Part shown: piece by piece, positions 35,844 to 44,832 of the stretch
Numbering within the stretch: the first letter of the stretch is position 1
Layout: every line of letters begins with the position of its first letter
Assembly: GCA_029433265.1 (NCBI GenBank)
Contig: JAQTHT010000003.1
Location: 1-64,000 of the forward strand
Direction: 5' to 3'
Source of the DNA: Leuconostocaceae bacterium ESL0958
GTDB taxonomy: Bacteria > Bacillota > Bacilli > Lactobacillales > Lactobacillaceae
Length of the DNA stretch: 64,000 nucleotides
Position numbers and translations under genes: made by a program
The notes under the pieces: model-generated
Databases searched by the model: none
Seen by the model: only the letters and a program-made list of their open reading frames with translations
What the model was told of the DNA's origin: nothing

Positions 35844-36233
35844 ATGCTAACACTTGCCATCGATGCTGCTTTTCAAGCGCCCACCGGGCGAACCAGCGCC
35901 GGTTACGTTGCCCACGAAGCAGGTCAGCCACAAGCACAGAAAAAAACAAGGCTGGCCAATGCGCAAGATAATCACGAAGCTGAATTTGCCGCCCTCCTAT
36001 GGGCAATCGGTGACTTGCAGCCACGAATAGCAAGGTCTCCTATTTTAAAAATTCAATCCGATTCCAAACTTTTGATTGATGCCTTGGAAAAAAATTATGC
36101 AAAACATTACCAGGCAGCCGTTGACCAAATCATCCAGGCGCTGCCGGCTCAAATAACTATCATCCTCTCCTGGGTGCCAGAAAAGGATAACCGGGGCCCC
36201 CACCAGTTAGCGTTACAGGCCTTAGCCAAATAA
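35844..36233 (+). CDS. Ribonuclease HI-like protein
   Basis: A 129-residue RNase H-fold protein of the short reverse-transcriptase-like type. Catalytic residues visible are Asp7 (LAIDAAF), Glu47 (HEAEFAALLWAI) and Asp73 (KIQSDSKLLIDAL). The last carboxylate, usually Asp in an N-x-x-AD-x-LA motif, is His120 (NRGPHQLALQAL), so activity on RNA-DNA hybrids may be altered. AAAGGGGGG precedes the ATG. In lactobacilli a gene of this kind is a regular neighbour of ebsA. Confidence 0.85.
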   Translation: MLTLAIDAAFQAPTGRTSAGYVAHEAGQPQAQKKTRLANAQDNHEAEFAALLWAIGDLQPRIARSPILKIQSDSKLLIDALEKNYAKHYQAAVDQIIQALPAQITIILSWVPEKDNRGPHQLALQALAK

Positions 36234-36267
36234 AAAACAAGGAAGAAAATTTTCTTCCTTGTTTTTT
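36232..36267. terminator. Perfectly palindromic bidirectional terminator
   Basis: A 36-bp perfect palindrome with AAAAAACAAGGAAG on one side and its complement on the other, between the convergent RNase H and GNAT genes. Confidence 0.92.
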
Positions 36268-36811
36268 AGTCTTCATCTGAAATTAACAATTGATAAGCCC
36301 AGCGAGCAGTGGAAATATTTTCCCCTTCCTGCATATGAACCGTGCCCCGCTTTTCAAAGCCGTTCTTGGCAATCACGCTCTGCATTGGCAAATTGCCAGG
36401 ATGCGTATCAATCCGGAAGTCACGGGCACCCTGCGCATAGAAGTAAGAAATTAGCGCCGTAATAAAACGGGGCGTCAAACGCTGGCCGCGGAACTTGTCC
36501 GACATTGCCACACGGTGCAAAGAGGCGTAATCATGGCCTTCCTTCAACCAGGTCCCATCTTCCAAGGCCGTATAAATAGGGTCTTCCCCTTCAAAGGCCG
36601 CTGCATAACCAGCAACTTCATGGTCCACCATCAAGACAAAGGCGTGGTGGGCATCTAAATCAGCCTGGACAGCATCCCGATTGGGATAGTCAGCCTGCCA
36701 CTGATCAATTCCCTGTTCCTTCAAAAATCCCTTGGCCGTCTGCAAAATCGTCACGATTTCGTCAATATCGCGGGCTTTTGCCCGACGCATAAATACTGCT
36801 GGCATACACAT
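36266..36811 (-). CDS. GNAT-family N-acetyltransferase
   Basis: A protein of about 181 residues with the GNAT fold: MRRAKARDIDEIVTILQTAK at the N-terminus, VAGYAAAFEGEDPIYTAL, SLHRVAMSDKFRGQRLTPRFI (the acetyl-CoA-binding R-G-Q-x-x region) and IDTHPGNLPMQSVIAKNGFEKRG. The substrate is unknown. The start is uncertain: AAAGGAGT is followed by a hairpin GCCTACC/GGTAGGC before three in-frame ATGs (36811, 36805, 36790). If the hairpin folds, the ATG at 36811 is at ideal distance from the ribosome-binding site, so it is used here. Confidence 0.85.
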   Translation of the reverse strand: MCMPAVFMRRAKARDIDEIVTILQTAKGFLKEQGIDQWQADYPNRDAVQADLDAHHAFVLMVDHEVAGYAAAFEGEDPIYTALEDGTWLKEGHDYASLHRVAMSDKFRGQRLTPRFITALISYFYAQGARDFRIDTHPGNLPMQSVIAKNGFEKRGTVHMQEGENISTARWAYQLLISDED

Positions 36812-36943
36812 GCATCGCCTACCAGCAAGCTTGGTAGGCACTCCTTTCTTTTTTCATACAAGAATCAATTGTAACACAGCAAAAGGACAAAACAAGGCGG
36901 GATAGCTATCTTTTTTGGCTGATTTTTAGGGACTGACTGTACA

Positions 36944-36981
36944 CAAAAAGAGCGTCCTCTTCATGAGAGAAACGCCCTTTT
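36944..36981 (-). terminator. Terminator of the giant surface protein gene
   Basis: A long imperfect stem (AAAAGGGCGTTTCTCT paired with AGAGGACGCTCTTTTT, with one or two mismatches) followed by T on the minus strand, about 40 bp past the stop. Confidence 0.8.
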
Positions 36982-37016
36982 CGGCACGAGTTACTAGGAT
37001 TCCTTCCTTTCTTTTC

Positions 37017-40000
37017 TTACTTGGTCCACTTGGACTTTACTTGCGCCCAAGCAGCCAAAACCATTGACAATGAAGCAAAGGCGAATAAGTAAGCCGACTG
37101 AAGCTGCCTGTTAGTCTTTGCCGTATTTGGTAGGGCCGTCGCTTGCTGGTCTTGCAGCAAATCCGCTGCTGCCTGCGACTGAGCCGGCCAGAGAATACGA
37201 TGGGTTGGCGCATTGACAGCAACCGCAGCTGTTGAAACTGGCGCTCCCTGATCGCCAGCCGCCGTCGCGCTATCCAACGCTGTATTAACGACGGTCTCTT
37301 CTCCTTGATTAGCAGTTGCTACTTGCTTGCCAGCGCTCTGATTGTCAGTTGCTGCGGCTTGTTCGGCTGCTTGACTGACTCCCTTCTCATCTGATTCGGC
37401 TGGATTGCTGTCAGCCGCGTTAGCGGATCCGTCAGCCTTAGCCTGGTCTGCTTCGGGATCTGTAGTCGCGCCGTCCTTCGACTGGCCATCAGCCTTAGCC
37501 TGATCTGCAGCTGGAACTGTGGCTGCGCCATCTGCCGGCTGACCATTGTCATCTGACTGGTCTGTATTTGAATCCGTCGCTGCGCCATCCTTTGGCTGCA
37601 CATCAGTGCCAGCCTTATCGGCATTATCCTGCTGTCGCTGGCCAATTGCTTGTAACTGATGCTGCAAATCCTGGAACAGTTGCCGTAAATCACGGTTCGT
37701 TTCAGCCACCGCAACCTTATCTAGGGCAGCTTGAACGGCATCCGCTACTGCCTTCAAATGCTGATCCAGTGCGGCAGGGTCTGCCGCCCAATCGTGACGC
37801 AGGCTGTCTTCCTTAGCGTCTTGTAAAGCCTTGATTAAATCAGTCACTAACTTTCTTTGGGCATCCGTTGGTACTTGATAATCCGGCTGTAGCGCTGGTG
37901 CTGCGACTGTCTGAATTGCTTCGATAGCCTTGCGTAAGGCATCCGCTAATTCGTCATTGGTATTCGCTGCTTGAATGGCCTTCAAAGCATCTTCCGTACG
38001 CTTGGCCAATTCGGCTAGTTGATCAGCCAAAGACTGGGCCTCTACATGGTCAATTTGGCGGAAGTCATTGCCCTTATTGTCCGCTAACGCCCGAATTGTG
38101 TCTTCTGCCGCTGCTTTCTTAGCTGCTGGGACTGCTGCTGCCCCAGGGAGTTGCTTGGGATTAGCTAAGTCATTAATGTCTGAGAGCGTCTGGTCAAGGA
38201 CCTGCTTCAAGTCTGCCTGGTTATTCGCCGCCGCCACTGCCTGAACGCCTGCCGCGACAATGTCGTCTAATTGTCGATTTTGTTCAGCCAGAGAAGCTGG
38301 GTCAACATTTGGTAACTGGGCCAACTGCCGCTTCTTCGCTGCTTGGGCCTGGTGAATTTGATCAAAGGCAGCCGCGCGGTCAGCAGCGGAGGGCCTGTCA
38401 GCGCTTTTGTCTGCTGGTGCTGGCAAAGTTGATGGCACCGCAACGGCCGCAATGTCTTGCAGGCCCTGTTCAACGGCGTCTGCCAGTTCTTGGTTAGTGG
38501 CCGCTTGCGCAACGGACCTTAATGCCTTTTGCAGAGCGATTTCCACCTGATCTCGCTGCCGCTGCAGGGACTGTGGGTCCACCTGATCAACGGCTGCCAT
38601 GTCCGCTTTACGAGCATCGGCCTGTTCCGTCAAGGCATCACTTGCCTGTTGCCGTTGGTGAGCAGTAGGTGCTTGGTAGGCGGCTAACAAATCCGGGCTA
38701 GCAACTGCCTGCAAATCTGACAAAGCCTGCTGCAAAATTGGTTGAATGGCAGCGGCGTCTGTCGTTTTTTGAATCCGAGCAACGGCCTGCTTTGCAATGG
38801 CTGTCAGCTGCTCGCTTTGCGCCGCCAAGGAGCTTGGATCCACGTGGGCAATCCCTTGGAATTGTCCCTGCTTAGCCTTGGCAAAGGAAGTCACCTCTTG
38901 GCTCGCGAGCTCTTGTAGGGCCCGCAGATTATCTGCTTCAGATAGTCCCGGTGCCGTAGCAGCTAGCTTTGGTAAGGCCACTGCTTGAATGGCACCCAGT
39001 CCCCGCTTCAAAGCTGCGTCCAACTCCGCCTTTACCTTGGCCTTTTCCAGCTGTTGCTTAGCCTTGGCAAGCACTTGCTTTAATTCCTTGCTTTGGGCAG
39101 CTAAACTAGCAGGGTCGACTTGGTCTAGCTGGTCAAAGGCTTTTTGCCGCCAGACAGCAGCCTGGTCTAACATTTCATTGGCCAGTGCGCGGTCAGCCGC
39201 AGTGACCGGCCGGTACTGGTCTGCCACATTTGGTGCAGGAACCGCAGCAATTGCAGTCAATGCATTTTCTTTGGCCGCTGCCAGTGCACCATTGGTTGCA
39301 GCTGCTTCAATCGCCCGCTGTCCATTGGCTAAAGCCTGTGCTACTTGGCCTTTTTGAGCCAGCAGTTCTTGAGGATCAACATGATCAATCGCTTCGAAGG
39401 TCTGGTTGCGAGCTTTTGCAGCTGCAGCAATGGCTGCCTGTGCAGCCGCTTTCTTCACTGCATCCGCAGGCTGGTAATCGAAAAGCAGCGCTGGTGCCGG
39501 CACATTCTGAATGGCCTGTAGGCCATCAGCCAAGGCTTGTTGCAAAGCCACTGCATCTTTTGCAGCAGCCATGTTTTTGAGTCCAGTCGCAACGGCATCA
39601 TCCACAGCTCGTTGGCTATCTGCCAGGGCCTGTGGGTCCACCCCAGCCAAATGGGCAAAAGCATCTTTTTGGTCTTGGCCAGCCTGTTTGAGGATTTCTT
39701 GACTCAGTGAACTTTGCGCCTGATCCAAATGTAGCGCAGCCAACTGGTTCAAGTATTTCTGCAACAGTTGGTGTACGGTTCCTTCGTATTGGGCTTGTTC
39801 AATAGCTTTTTCCCCTTGACGCTTAATGGTCGCCACTTGCCCAATCAAGGTCTTTTGCGCAGCATCAGCTAACTGTTGGTCTTCCTGAATGCTATCAATC
39901 ACTTGCCTTGCTTTTGCTTCCAAAGCCTGCTTGGCCAGTGTTTTCGCTGCAGCCAACCGAGCCGCTGCTAAATCGTGCCCTTGTCCAGCCCGACTTTCGA

Positions 40001-42344
40001 CTTCTTGGATATCCGCAATGGTCTGCCCTTCCACATCGGCGACCTGATTGACTGTGCCAGCCATGGTCAATTGACTGTTGGCACTGGCCACCAAGTTCGT
40101 TACTTCTTGGAAGTAACTAGCCAGTAGTGCATCATCCAACTTTGGTTGCAGGCACTTGATGACCACCTTCGTATGCAACGCTTGGGCTGCGATTGCTTGG
40201 GAAGCGGCCTGCTTCATTTGATTCAAAGCGTTTTGTGCCGGATCCGCATTGGCCGACCGCTTCTGCAGTACGCGCAGTTGCGTGCCCCGCAACGGAAGAA
40301 CCTTGCCATTTTGCAGGGTCATCGTGCCGGTGTAGTAGACCGTAAACGGCCGATCATAGATTTCAAAGGCAGCTGGATCCGTAATTTGTCCTTGCGGGTC
40401 AAGTGATTTCTTAATGGTAACCTGCTTCACTAGTTGGTCACTGACCTGTTCTGATCCATAGACCCAGTAGTGTTTGTCAAAGTAATCCACCACATGATCA
40501 AAACGATAAGGATTATCCATGAACTTTTCGTCGACCAAGGTCACCATGCGATGGTCCAAATCAGATCCTGGCAGTCCGTCCGTCATGCCTGCCCATTCCG
40601 CCCATTGCGGACCATTCGTCGTTACCTTTTGACTATTCAACTGACCAGCTGTATCTCTAGGCGAAATATAGGCGCGCCAGGTTGGTACGGAGGAAAACGG
40701 TAAGGGATTCGCCTTTAGCTTGTCCTTCTTAATCGCAATGTCTCGACCCAGGTCTCCTTGGCCCCCATAGTCCTTCTCTTCCTTGGACACCATGGTTTCA
40801 GCATCTAAGGCATACATGGTCGTGGCCACTGCGCCAGTGGGGTCCGGCGGCAGCTGCCCTCTGGTCAGTACCTTATGAGGACTGTCATCCGCATAAGGGG
40901 CCAGTTCTTGATATTGTTTGGAATCAGCACCAAAACGTTCCTTCAATTCTGATTGTGACCAATTCCCGGTATAGCGGTCTAAGTCAAAATTCAGGTAGCC
41001 ATAGGCACCGCCCTTGATGTTGCCGCCCCAAGACAAAAGGTTCATAAAGAGTTTGGTGATCAGCACCTTGGCTTGCAAGAAGGCACCGTTGTGGTGCTTC
41101 AGATTATCACCACGGACTAGCAAATAAAGGCCGCGTGGATCCTTCGCCACGTTTGTTTTAATGTCCTTCGGGTAGAGGGTAATGGGATAAAAAGGGCTAT
41201 CCAAACCAGCTAAGGAATAGTGGGTCCCATGTTCCTTGTTCACGGCATCAATAGCCCGCCCCAGGATGGCATCCCCGATGGAACCGCCATAACCTGAAAT
41301 AGGCAATCCCAGCGCGGTCGAGATGATGGTCGTTAATCCTGGTACTTGCCGGATCAATCGATCCAAGCCCAAGGTGACGTTCAAGTCCATCTGACTACCA
41401 AAGTGGGTATTCTTGAGATTTAACGTTTTAACAAATTCTTCTGGATTAACTCCTTCCGGCATCTCCATCCGCAAATAAATGCCATATTGTCCCTGGTCAT
41501 AGTTCTGATTCAGTTTATTTTGAACCAAGCCCAAGGAGAGTACGTTCGTGATGGAAGCAACCGTACTTTTCACCGCTTCATAGTAGTAAGCGGGATTGAG
41601 CATCGAATGGTTATTCGAAATAATATTCGCTGAAAAAGGGAAACCCCCGCCGTAAGAAAGCGTATTCTGATCCGGGTAATAGTTCGTTTCAGAACCTTTG
41701 ACCTGACCACCATAGATTTTCTTCAGGCTGTCTAAGAGCTTTCCAATGGCTGATTCATCGGTAGTAAGCCGCATCACCGAAACGTTGGCATAGTCATTGG
41801 TTACGCCCGACAAGTAACTGTACTTTTCTTCTCCGAAGTCCATCTTGCCCGGGCGGTCGACATATTGTTTGCCATCATCTAACTGCGCATCGCCCGGATG
41901 GTCCGTATTCGCTGGGTAGCCGCCGACTGACTTCGTGATGGCTTCGTAAGCAGTTCCCTCCCGTGAATAAATGCCGTCTGGACTAATTGCCTTGCGAACC
42001 GGCACCATTGGTTCCGCTGGCGCTACTGTTTCCTGCACCGGGTCGTTACTGCTATCCTGATCTTTTGTGACGGATGATGCTGTCTGCGCTTGGCTCGTCG
42101 TATCAACTGGTGGCTTCACCAGCGCCGCCGCTGCCTGTTCTTCGCTGGCGTTGGGGATGGCTGTCCCATTTGTTGGATGAGTTTGATCCTGTTGTTGACC
42201 GGTCTGCGCCGTCTCGTCCGCAGCCGCTGCTGTCGGCCGTTCTGCCAAGAGCAGTCCTGCTGAAAGAAAGGCAGAAGAAGCCAATAGCCACGTTTTATTT
42301 TTTGAAATTTTAAACGAATTGGCCAAAAAAGTTTTGTTATCCAT
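37017..42344 (-). CDS. Giant repeat-containing wall-anchored surface protein with LPNTA motif
   Basis: A 1775-residue secreted protein. A signal peptide (about residues 1-42) is followed by a Gln/Thr/Ala-rich linker to about 115, then an unrecognised N-terminal domain to about 720. Eight degenerate helical repeats of 87-93 residues, each with a VDPxSL-type anchor at about 901, 988, 1075, 1169, 1255, 1346, 1433 and 1520, resemble DUF1542-type modules. An acidic low-complexity stretch (DQAKADG-type) comes next. The C-terminus has a sortase-like LPNTA at 1738-1742, a hydrophobic helix and a short basic tail. The A in place of G in LPxTG is unusual. An adhesin or biofilm role is plausible but unproven. 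Confidence 0.9.
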   Translation of the reverse strand: MDNKTFLANSFKISKNKTWLLASSAFLSAGLLLAERPTAAAADETAQTGQQQDQTHPTNGTAIPNASEEQAAAALVKPPVDTTSQAQTASSVTKDQDSSNDPVQETVAPAEPMVPVRKAISPDGIYSREGTAYEAITKSVGGYPANTDHPGDAQLDDGKQYVDRPGKMDFGEEKYSYLSGVTNDYANVSVMRLTTDESAIGKLLDSLKKIYGGQVKGSETNYYPDQNTLSYGGGFPFSANIISNNHSMLNPAYYYEAVKSTVASITNVLSLGLVQNKLNQNYDQGQYGIYLRMEMPEGVNPEEFVKTLNLKNTHFGSQMDLNVTLGLDRLIRQVPGLTTIISTALGLPISGYGGSIGDAILGRAIDAVNKEHGTHYSLAGLDSPFYPITLYPKDIKTNVAKDPRGLYLLVRGDNLKHHNGAFLQAKVLITKLFMNLLSWGGNIKGGAYGYLNFDLDRYTGNWSQSELKERFGADSKQYQELAPYADDSPHKVLTRGQLPPDPTGAVATTMYALDAETMVSKEEKDYGGQGDLGRDIAIKKDKLKANPLPFSSVPTWRAYISPRDTAGQLNSQKVTTNGPQWAEWAGMTDGLPGSDLDHRMVTLVDEKFMDNPYRFDHVVDYFDKHYWVYGSEQVSDQLVKQVTIKKSLDPQGQITDPAAFEIYDRPFTVYYTGTMTLQNGKVLPLRGTQLRVLQKRSANADPAQNALNQMKQAASQAIAAQALHTKVVIKCLQPKLDDALLASYFQEVTNLVASANSQLTMAGTVNQVADVEGQTIADIQEVESRAGQGHDLAAARLAAAKTLAKQALEAKARQVIDSIQEDQQLADAAQKTLIGQVATIKRQGEKAIEQAQYEGTVHQLLQKYLNQLAALHLDQAQSSLSQEILKQAGQDQKDAFAHLAGVDPQALADSQRAVDDAVATGLKNMAAAKDAVALQQALADGLQAIQNVPAPALLFDYQPADAVKKAAAQAAIAAAAKARNQTFEAIDHVDPQELLAQKGQVAQALANGQRAIEAAATNGALAAAKENALTAIAAVPAPNVADQYRPVTAADRALANEMLDQAAVWRQKAFDQLDQVDPASLAAQSKELKQVLAKAKQQLEKAKVKAELDAALKRGLGAIQAVALPKLAATAPGLSEADNLRALQELASQEVTSFAKAKQGQFQGIAHVDPSSLAAQSEQLTAIAKQAVARIQKTTDAAAIQPILQQALSDLQAVASPDLLAAYQAPTAHQRQQASDALTEQADARKADMAAVDQVDPQSLQRQRDQVEIALQKALRSVAQAATNQELADAVEQGLQDIAAVAVPSTLPAPADKSADRPSAADRAAAFDQIHQAQAAKKRQLAQLPNVDPASLAEQNRQLDDIVAAGVQAVAAANNQADLKQVLDQTLSDINDLANPKQLPGAAAVPAAKKAAAEDTIRALADNKGNDFRQIDHVEAQSLADQLAELAKRTEDALKAIQAANTNDELADALRKAIEAIQTVAAPALQPDYQVPTDAQRKLVTDLIKALQDAKEDSLRHDWAADPAALDQHLKAVADAVQAALDKVAVAETNRDLRQLFQDLQHQLQAIGQRQQDNADKAGTDVQPKDGAATDSNTDQSDDNGQPADGAATVPAADQAKADGQSKDGATTDPEADQAKADGSANAADSNPAESDEKGVSQAAEQAAATDNQSAGKQVATANQGEETVVNTALDSATAAGDQGAPVSTAAVAVNAPTHRILWPAQSQAAADLLQDQQATALPNTAKTNRQLQSAYLFAFASLSMVLAAWAQVKSKWTK

Positions 42345-42386
42345 ATCATTCCCTTTCGTAATTTAAAAATTATCATTACTGACTTG

Positions 42387-42414
42387 ATTTTATAATAGAT
42401 ATAAACTTTGTCAA
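42387..42414 (-). promoter_or_regulatory. Promoter of the giant surface protein gene
   Basis: -35 TTGACA (42409-42414), 16 bp, -10 TAAAAT (42387-42392) on the minus strand, within an AT-rich intergenic region (42345-42555) in which no gene is seen. Confidence 0.65.
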
Positions 42415-42555
42415 TTTGGTAAATTTGGATTAAATTTTTAAATAATACAAGGAAAATATTTTTTTACGTTTTTTGCTAACAAAAAAATGAAAAGTGGTGG
42501 CCATAAATTTATAAAAATAGCAAGGTGACTGGCCACAATTTGATAAAAAAAATTA

Positions 42556-42586
42556 GTAAAAAAACGCAGTCTGGTTAGACTGCGTT
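42556..42586 (-). terminator. Terminator of the THUMP methyltransferase gene
   Basis: Stem ACGCAGTCT/AGACTGCGT with a four-base loop, followed by seven T on the minus strand. Confidence 0.92.
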
Positions 42587-42597
42587 CTGTTATAAGA

Positions 42598-43734
42598 CTA
42601 TCGCCGGGGCTTTTGCCCCCAATATTGGTAGTAATCGACCCGTAACTGGCCGTTATAAAGCTTCCGTTTCTTCGTGGCTTTGCTGCCATAATACTTTTCA
42701 AAAGACAAATCAGAAGTCAAAATATACTTTGACCAACCGGGCAGCTGCCGGTACACCGTCCCCATTTGCTGGTAGAGCGTCCGGGCTTCCGCTTCTTCGC
42801 CCAACCGCTCACCATAAGGAGGGTTGGCGACTAGCACACCCCGTTCCTGATCTGTTTTAAAATCTTTTGCCGCCAGTTGGGCAAAGGTAATGTCCTGCGA
42901 CAGGCCGGCATGCCGGGCGTTCTCCTGTGCAATGGCCACCAGTTGCTCATTGATATCATAACCGCGAATGTCTAATGCCACATCGTAGTCGGCCTCCGCC
43001 TCTACCTCATCCCGAATCGTTTCAGAAAGGCTGTGATCAAACCAGTCCATTGATTCAATGGCAAAGCTTCTGGTCAGGCCTGGTGCCAGATGGCGACCAA
43101 TCAGGGCTGCTTCAATTGGAATGGTTCCGGAACCACAGGTAGGATCCACAAAGGGCAGGTCTGGGCGCCAGTTCGTCAACAGCACCAAGGCGGCCGCAAA
43201 ATTTTCCTTTAAGGGCGCTGGCCCCTTGGCCACTCGGTAGCCCCGCTTAAAGAGCGAGGGACCCGTCGTATCCAAGGTTAACAGCACCTGGTCTTTGTGA
43301 ATCATGACTTCTAGCTGGGCAAAAAAACCACTTTCTGGCAGTATGGTCCGGACATGGTAAGCCGTCTGCAGGCGGGAAACAATGGCCTTCTTGGTGATTG
43401 CTTGAACGTCCGGCACCGAATGGAGCGTCGACTTTTGAGAACGGCCCGCTACCGGAAAGGCTGAATCGTAGTTGAGATAATCCTCCCAAGGTAAGGCCTT
43501 GACTGACTCAAATAGTTGGTCAAACGTAGTGGCTTCGAAAGCCCCCACGACAATTTTAACCCGGTCTGCTGTCCGCAGCCAAAGATTGGCCCGCAAGATA
43601 TCTGCCTGGGTCCCCTCAAAGAAAACCCGGTAGTTCTCTACTCGGACGTCAAAGCCCAGTTCCTTCAATTCTTTGCCGACGATGGCCTCTAACCCGGCTG
43701 CTGCGGTGGCCATTAACTGATATTTCTTTTCCAT
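42598..43734 (-). CDS. THUMP-domain 23S rRNA (guanine-N2) methyltransferase, RlmL-N/YpsC type
   Basis: A 378-residue class I RNA methyltransferase. The N-terminal ferredoxin-like and THUMP domains (to about 160) bind RNA. The Rossmann domain has PTCGSGTIPIEAALIG as the SAM motif region and the catalytic VANPPYGERLG. Homologues methylate G2445 of 23S rRNA (RlmL N-terminal half) or are called YpsC in Bacillus. The ATG follows a weak ribosome-binding site. It has its own terminator and is divergent from a small orphan ORF. Confidence 0.92.
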   Translation of the reverse strand: MEKKYQLMATAAAGLEAIVGKELKELGFDVRVENYRVFFEGTQADILRANLWLRTADRVKIVVGAFEATTFDQLFESVKALPWEDYLNYDSAFPVAGRSQKSTLHSVPDVQAITKKAIVSRLQTAYHVRTILPESGFFAQLEVMIHKDQVLLTLDTTGPSLFKRGYRVAKGPAPLKENFAAALVLLTNWRPDLPFVDPTCGSGTIPIEAALIGRHLAPGLTRSFAIESMDWFDHSLSETIRDEVEAEADYDVALDIRGYDINEQLVAIAQENARHAGLSQDITFAQLAAKDFKTDQERGVLVANPPYGERLGEEAEARTLYQQMGTVYRQLPGWSKYILTSDLSFEKYYGSKATKKRKLYNGQLRVDYYQYWGQKPRR

Positions 43735-43748
43735 ATTTTTCCTTTATA

Positions 43749-44063
43749 ATGAAAGCCATGATGACGATAGCTGATTTTTTTACGTTAACCAATTTTCTTG
43801 ATCCCAGGAGTCCCCTCTATCTACAAGTAAGCGCTGAACGTACTGACTGCCAACCAGTCACCCACCTTCGTTTTCGCCAAGATCAAACGGGGATTGTTTT
43901 CCAAGCTGGCCAGCAAAAGCCGCTCCGCCTGGAACAAGTACAAACCAGGCTGTCCCAAGTGGGCCAACAGTGTCCACTCTACTGGCAGGCAACTGCAAAA
44001 ACTGCGCCAGAGCCCATCCTTGGCTTCCACCAAGACGAACAGAACCGCCTCGTACTCCGCTAA
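43749..44063 (+). CDS. Small protein of unknown function, possibly leaderless
   Basis: Not recognised. A 104-residue soluble protein (shorter if started at 43758 or 43761) beginning MMTIADFFTLTNFLDPRSPLY after the first codons, with balanced hydrophobic and charged residues and LYLQVSAERTD, VTHLRFRQDQTGIVF and ILGFHQDEQNRLVLR strands that suggest a compact beta-rich fold. A TATAAT lies at 43745-43750, directly before the ATGs at 43758 and 43761, with only a weak -35 and no ribosome-binding site. Its last four bases overlap the convergent dnaD gene. A chance frame cannot be excluded. Confidence 0.5.
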   Translation: MKAMMTIADFFTLTNFLDPRSPLYLQVSAERTDCQPVTHLRFRQDQTGIVFQAGQQKPLRLEQVQTRLSQVGQQCPLYWQATAKTAPEPILGFHQDEQNRLVLR

Positions 44064-44770
44064 AAGCCTTCGAATTTAAAGGCAGGAACGCGGGGCTTTT
44101 TACTTTGTCCTTGCTGGGCTTGTTCGTGCTCTGTGCCAGCAGGCCGCCGGCCACTTCGTTGCAGCGACCGCCGCTTCTCCTTGGCCGCCCGCACTGCTTG
44201 TGGGCTTTGCAACCGATCCCGCTGCCAATTGACCAAAATCGCTTCAATATAGCGCAGTGAACGGGCGTTATTGGCTACCGCTTCTTGAATGGCCAGCAAC
44301 ATCATGTTGGGGTCAAAGTGGTCTTGATCAAACCAGCCGGCGACCGTTTCCATTTCAAAGGCAGAAAGGCCCCGGCCAAACTCTGCTTCTAGTGTTTGCA
44401 TCACCTCACGCCGGGACTTTTCACCAGTGGACAGGACTTTGGCACTAGCCTTTGGTTGCTGGCCCGTTACCAGCCGTTCAGCAAGCGGTGTAAAGTCATA
44501 ATATTCACCACCTGCCGCCTGTTGGTTGATTTTCATCAATCCCTTCTGTAAAAGTGCTTTTAAACGTGCCACCACTGTTTTTTCCGTCACCTGCATCACC
44601 CGGGCCAATGTTGCGGGTAGCGCTGGTTCGCCCTGATCTTGTAGGCGGCAAACTTGGAGGTAGAGGACCAAATCATCATTATCCATGCCCAAATCACGGT
44701 AATGCAATAAGATGGGATTATCAACCGTGGTGTGCCCAGCTGTGAGCCAGGCCTGCATTTTTGCATCCAT
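44060..44770 (-). CDS. dnaD: DnaD-domain replication protein
   Basis: A 236-residue DnaD. The N-terminal winged-helix domain (to about 100) contains MQVTEKTVVARLKALLQKGLM; the C-terminal DDBH2 domain contains EFGRGLSAFEMETVAGWFDQD and ARSLRYIEAILVNWQ (the YxxxILxNW-type motif). DnaD helps load the replicative helicase at primosomes. The tail is basic and Gln-rich. The start at 44770 has GGAGG upstream. It follows asnS; the nth gene usually next to dnaD in Bacillus is absent. Confidence 0.92.
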   Translation of the reverse strand: MDAKMQAWLTAGHTTVDNPILLHYRDLGMDNDDLVLYLQVCRLQDQGEPALPATLARVMQVTEKTVVARLKALLQKGLMKINQQAAGGEYYDFTPLAERLVTGQQPKASAKVLSTGEKSRREVMQTLEAEFGRGLSAFEMETVAGWFDQDHFDPNMMLLAIQEAVANNARSLRYIEAILVNWQRDRLQSPQAVRAAKEKRRSLQRSGRRPAGTEHEQAQQGQSKKPRVPAFKFEGF

Positions 44771-44784
44771 GAACATCCTCCGTA

Positions 44785-44817
44785 GAAAAACGCCCAAGAT
44801 GTATCACCCTGAGCGTT
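44785..44817 (-). terminator. Terminator between asnS and dnaD
   Basis: Stem AACGCTCA/TGGGCGTT (one G-T pair) followed by TTTTTC on the minus strand. It lies between the two genes, so dnaD may have additional control. Confidence 0.65.
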
Positions 44818-44832
44818 TGGTTATCACAGTCT

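Noticed and set aside
37700-39660. CRISPR array
   Set aside because: The repetition is in-frame protein repeats of the surface protein, degenerate and about 265 bp long, not short direct repeats with unique spacers.
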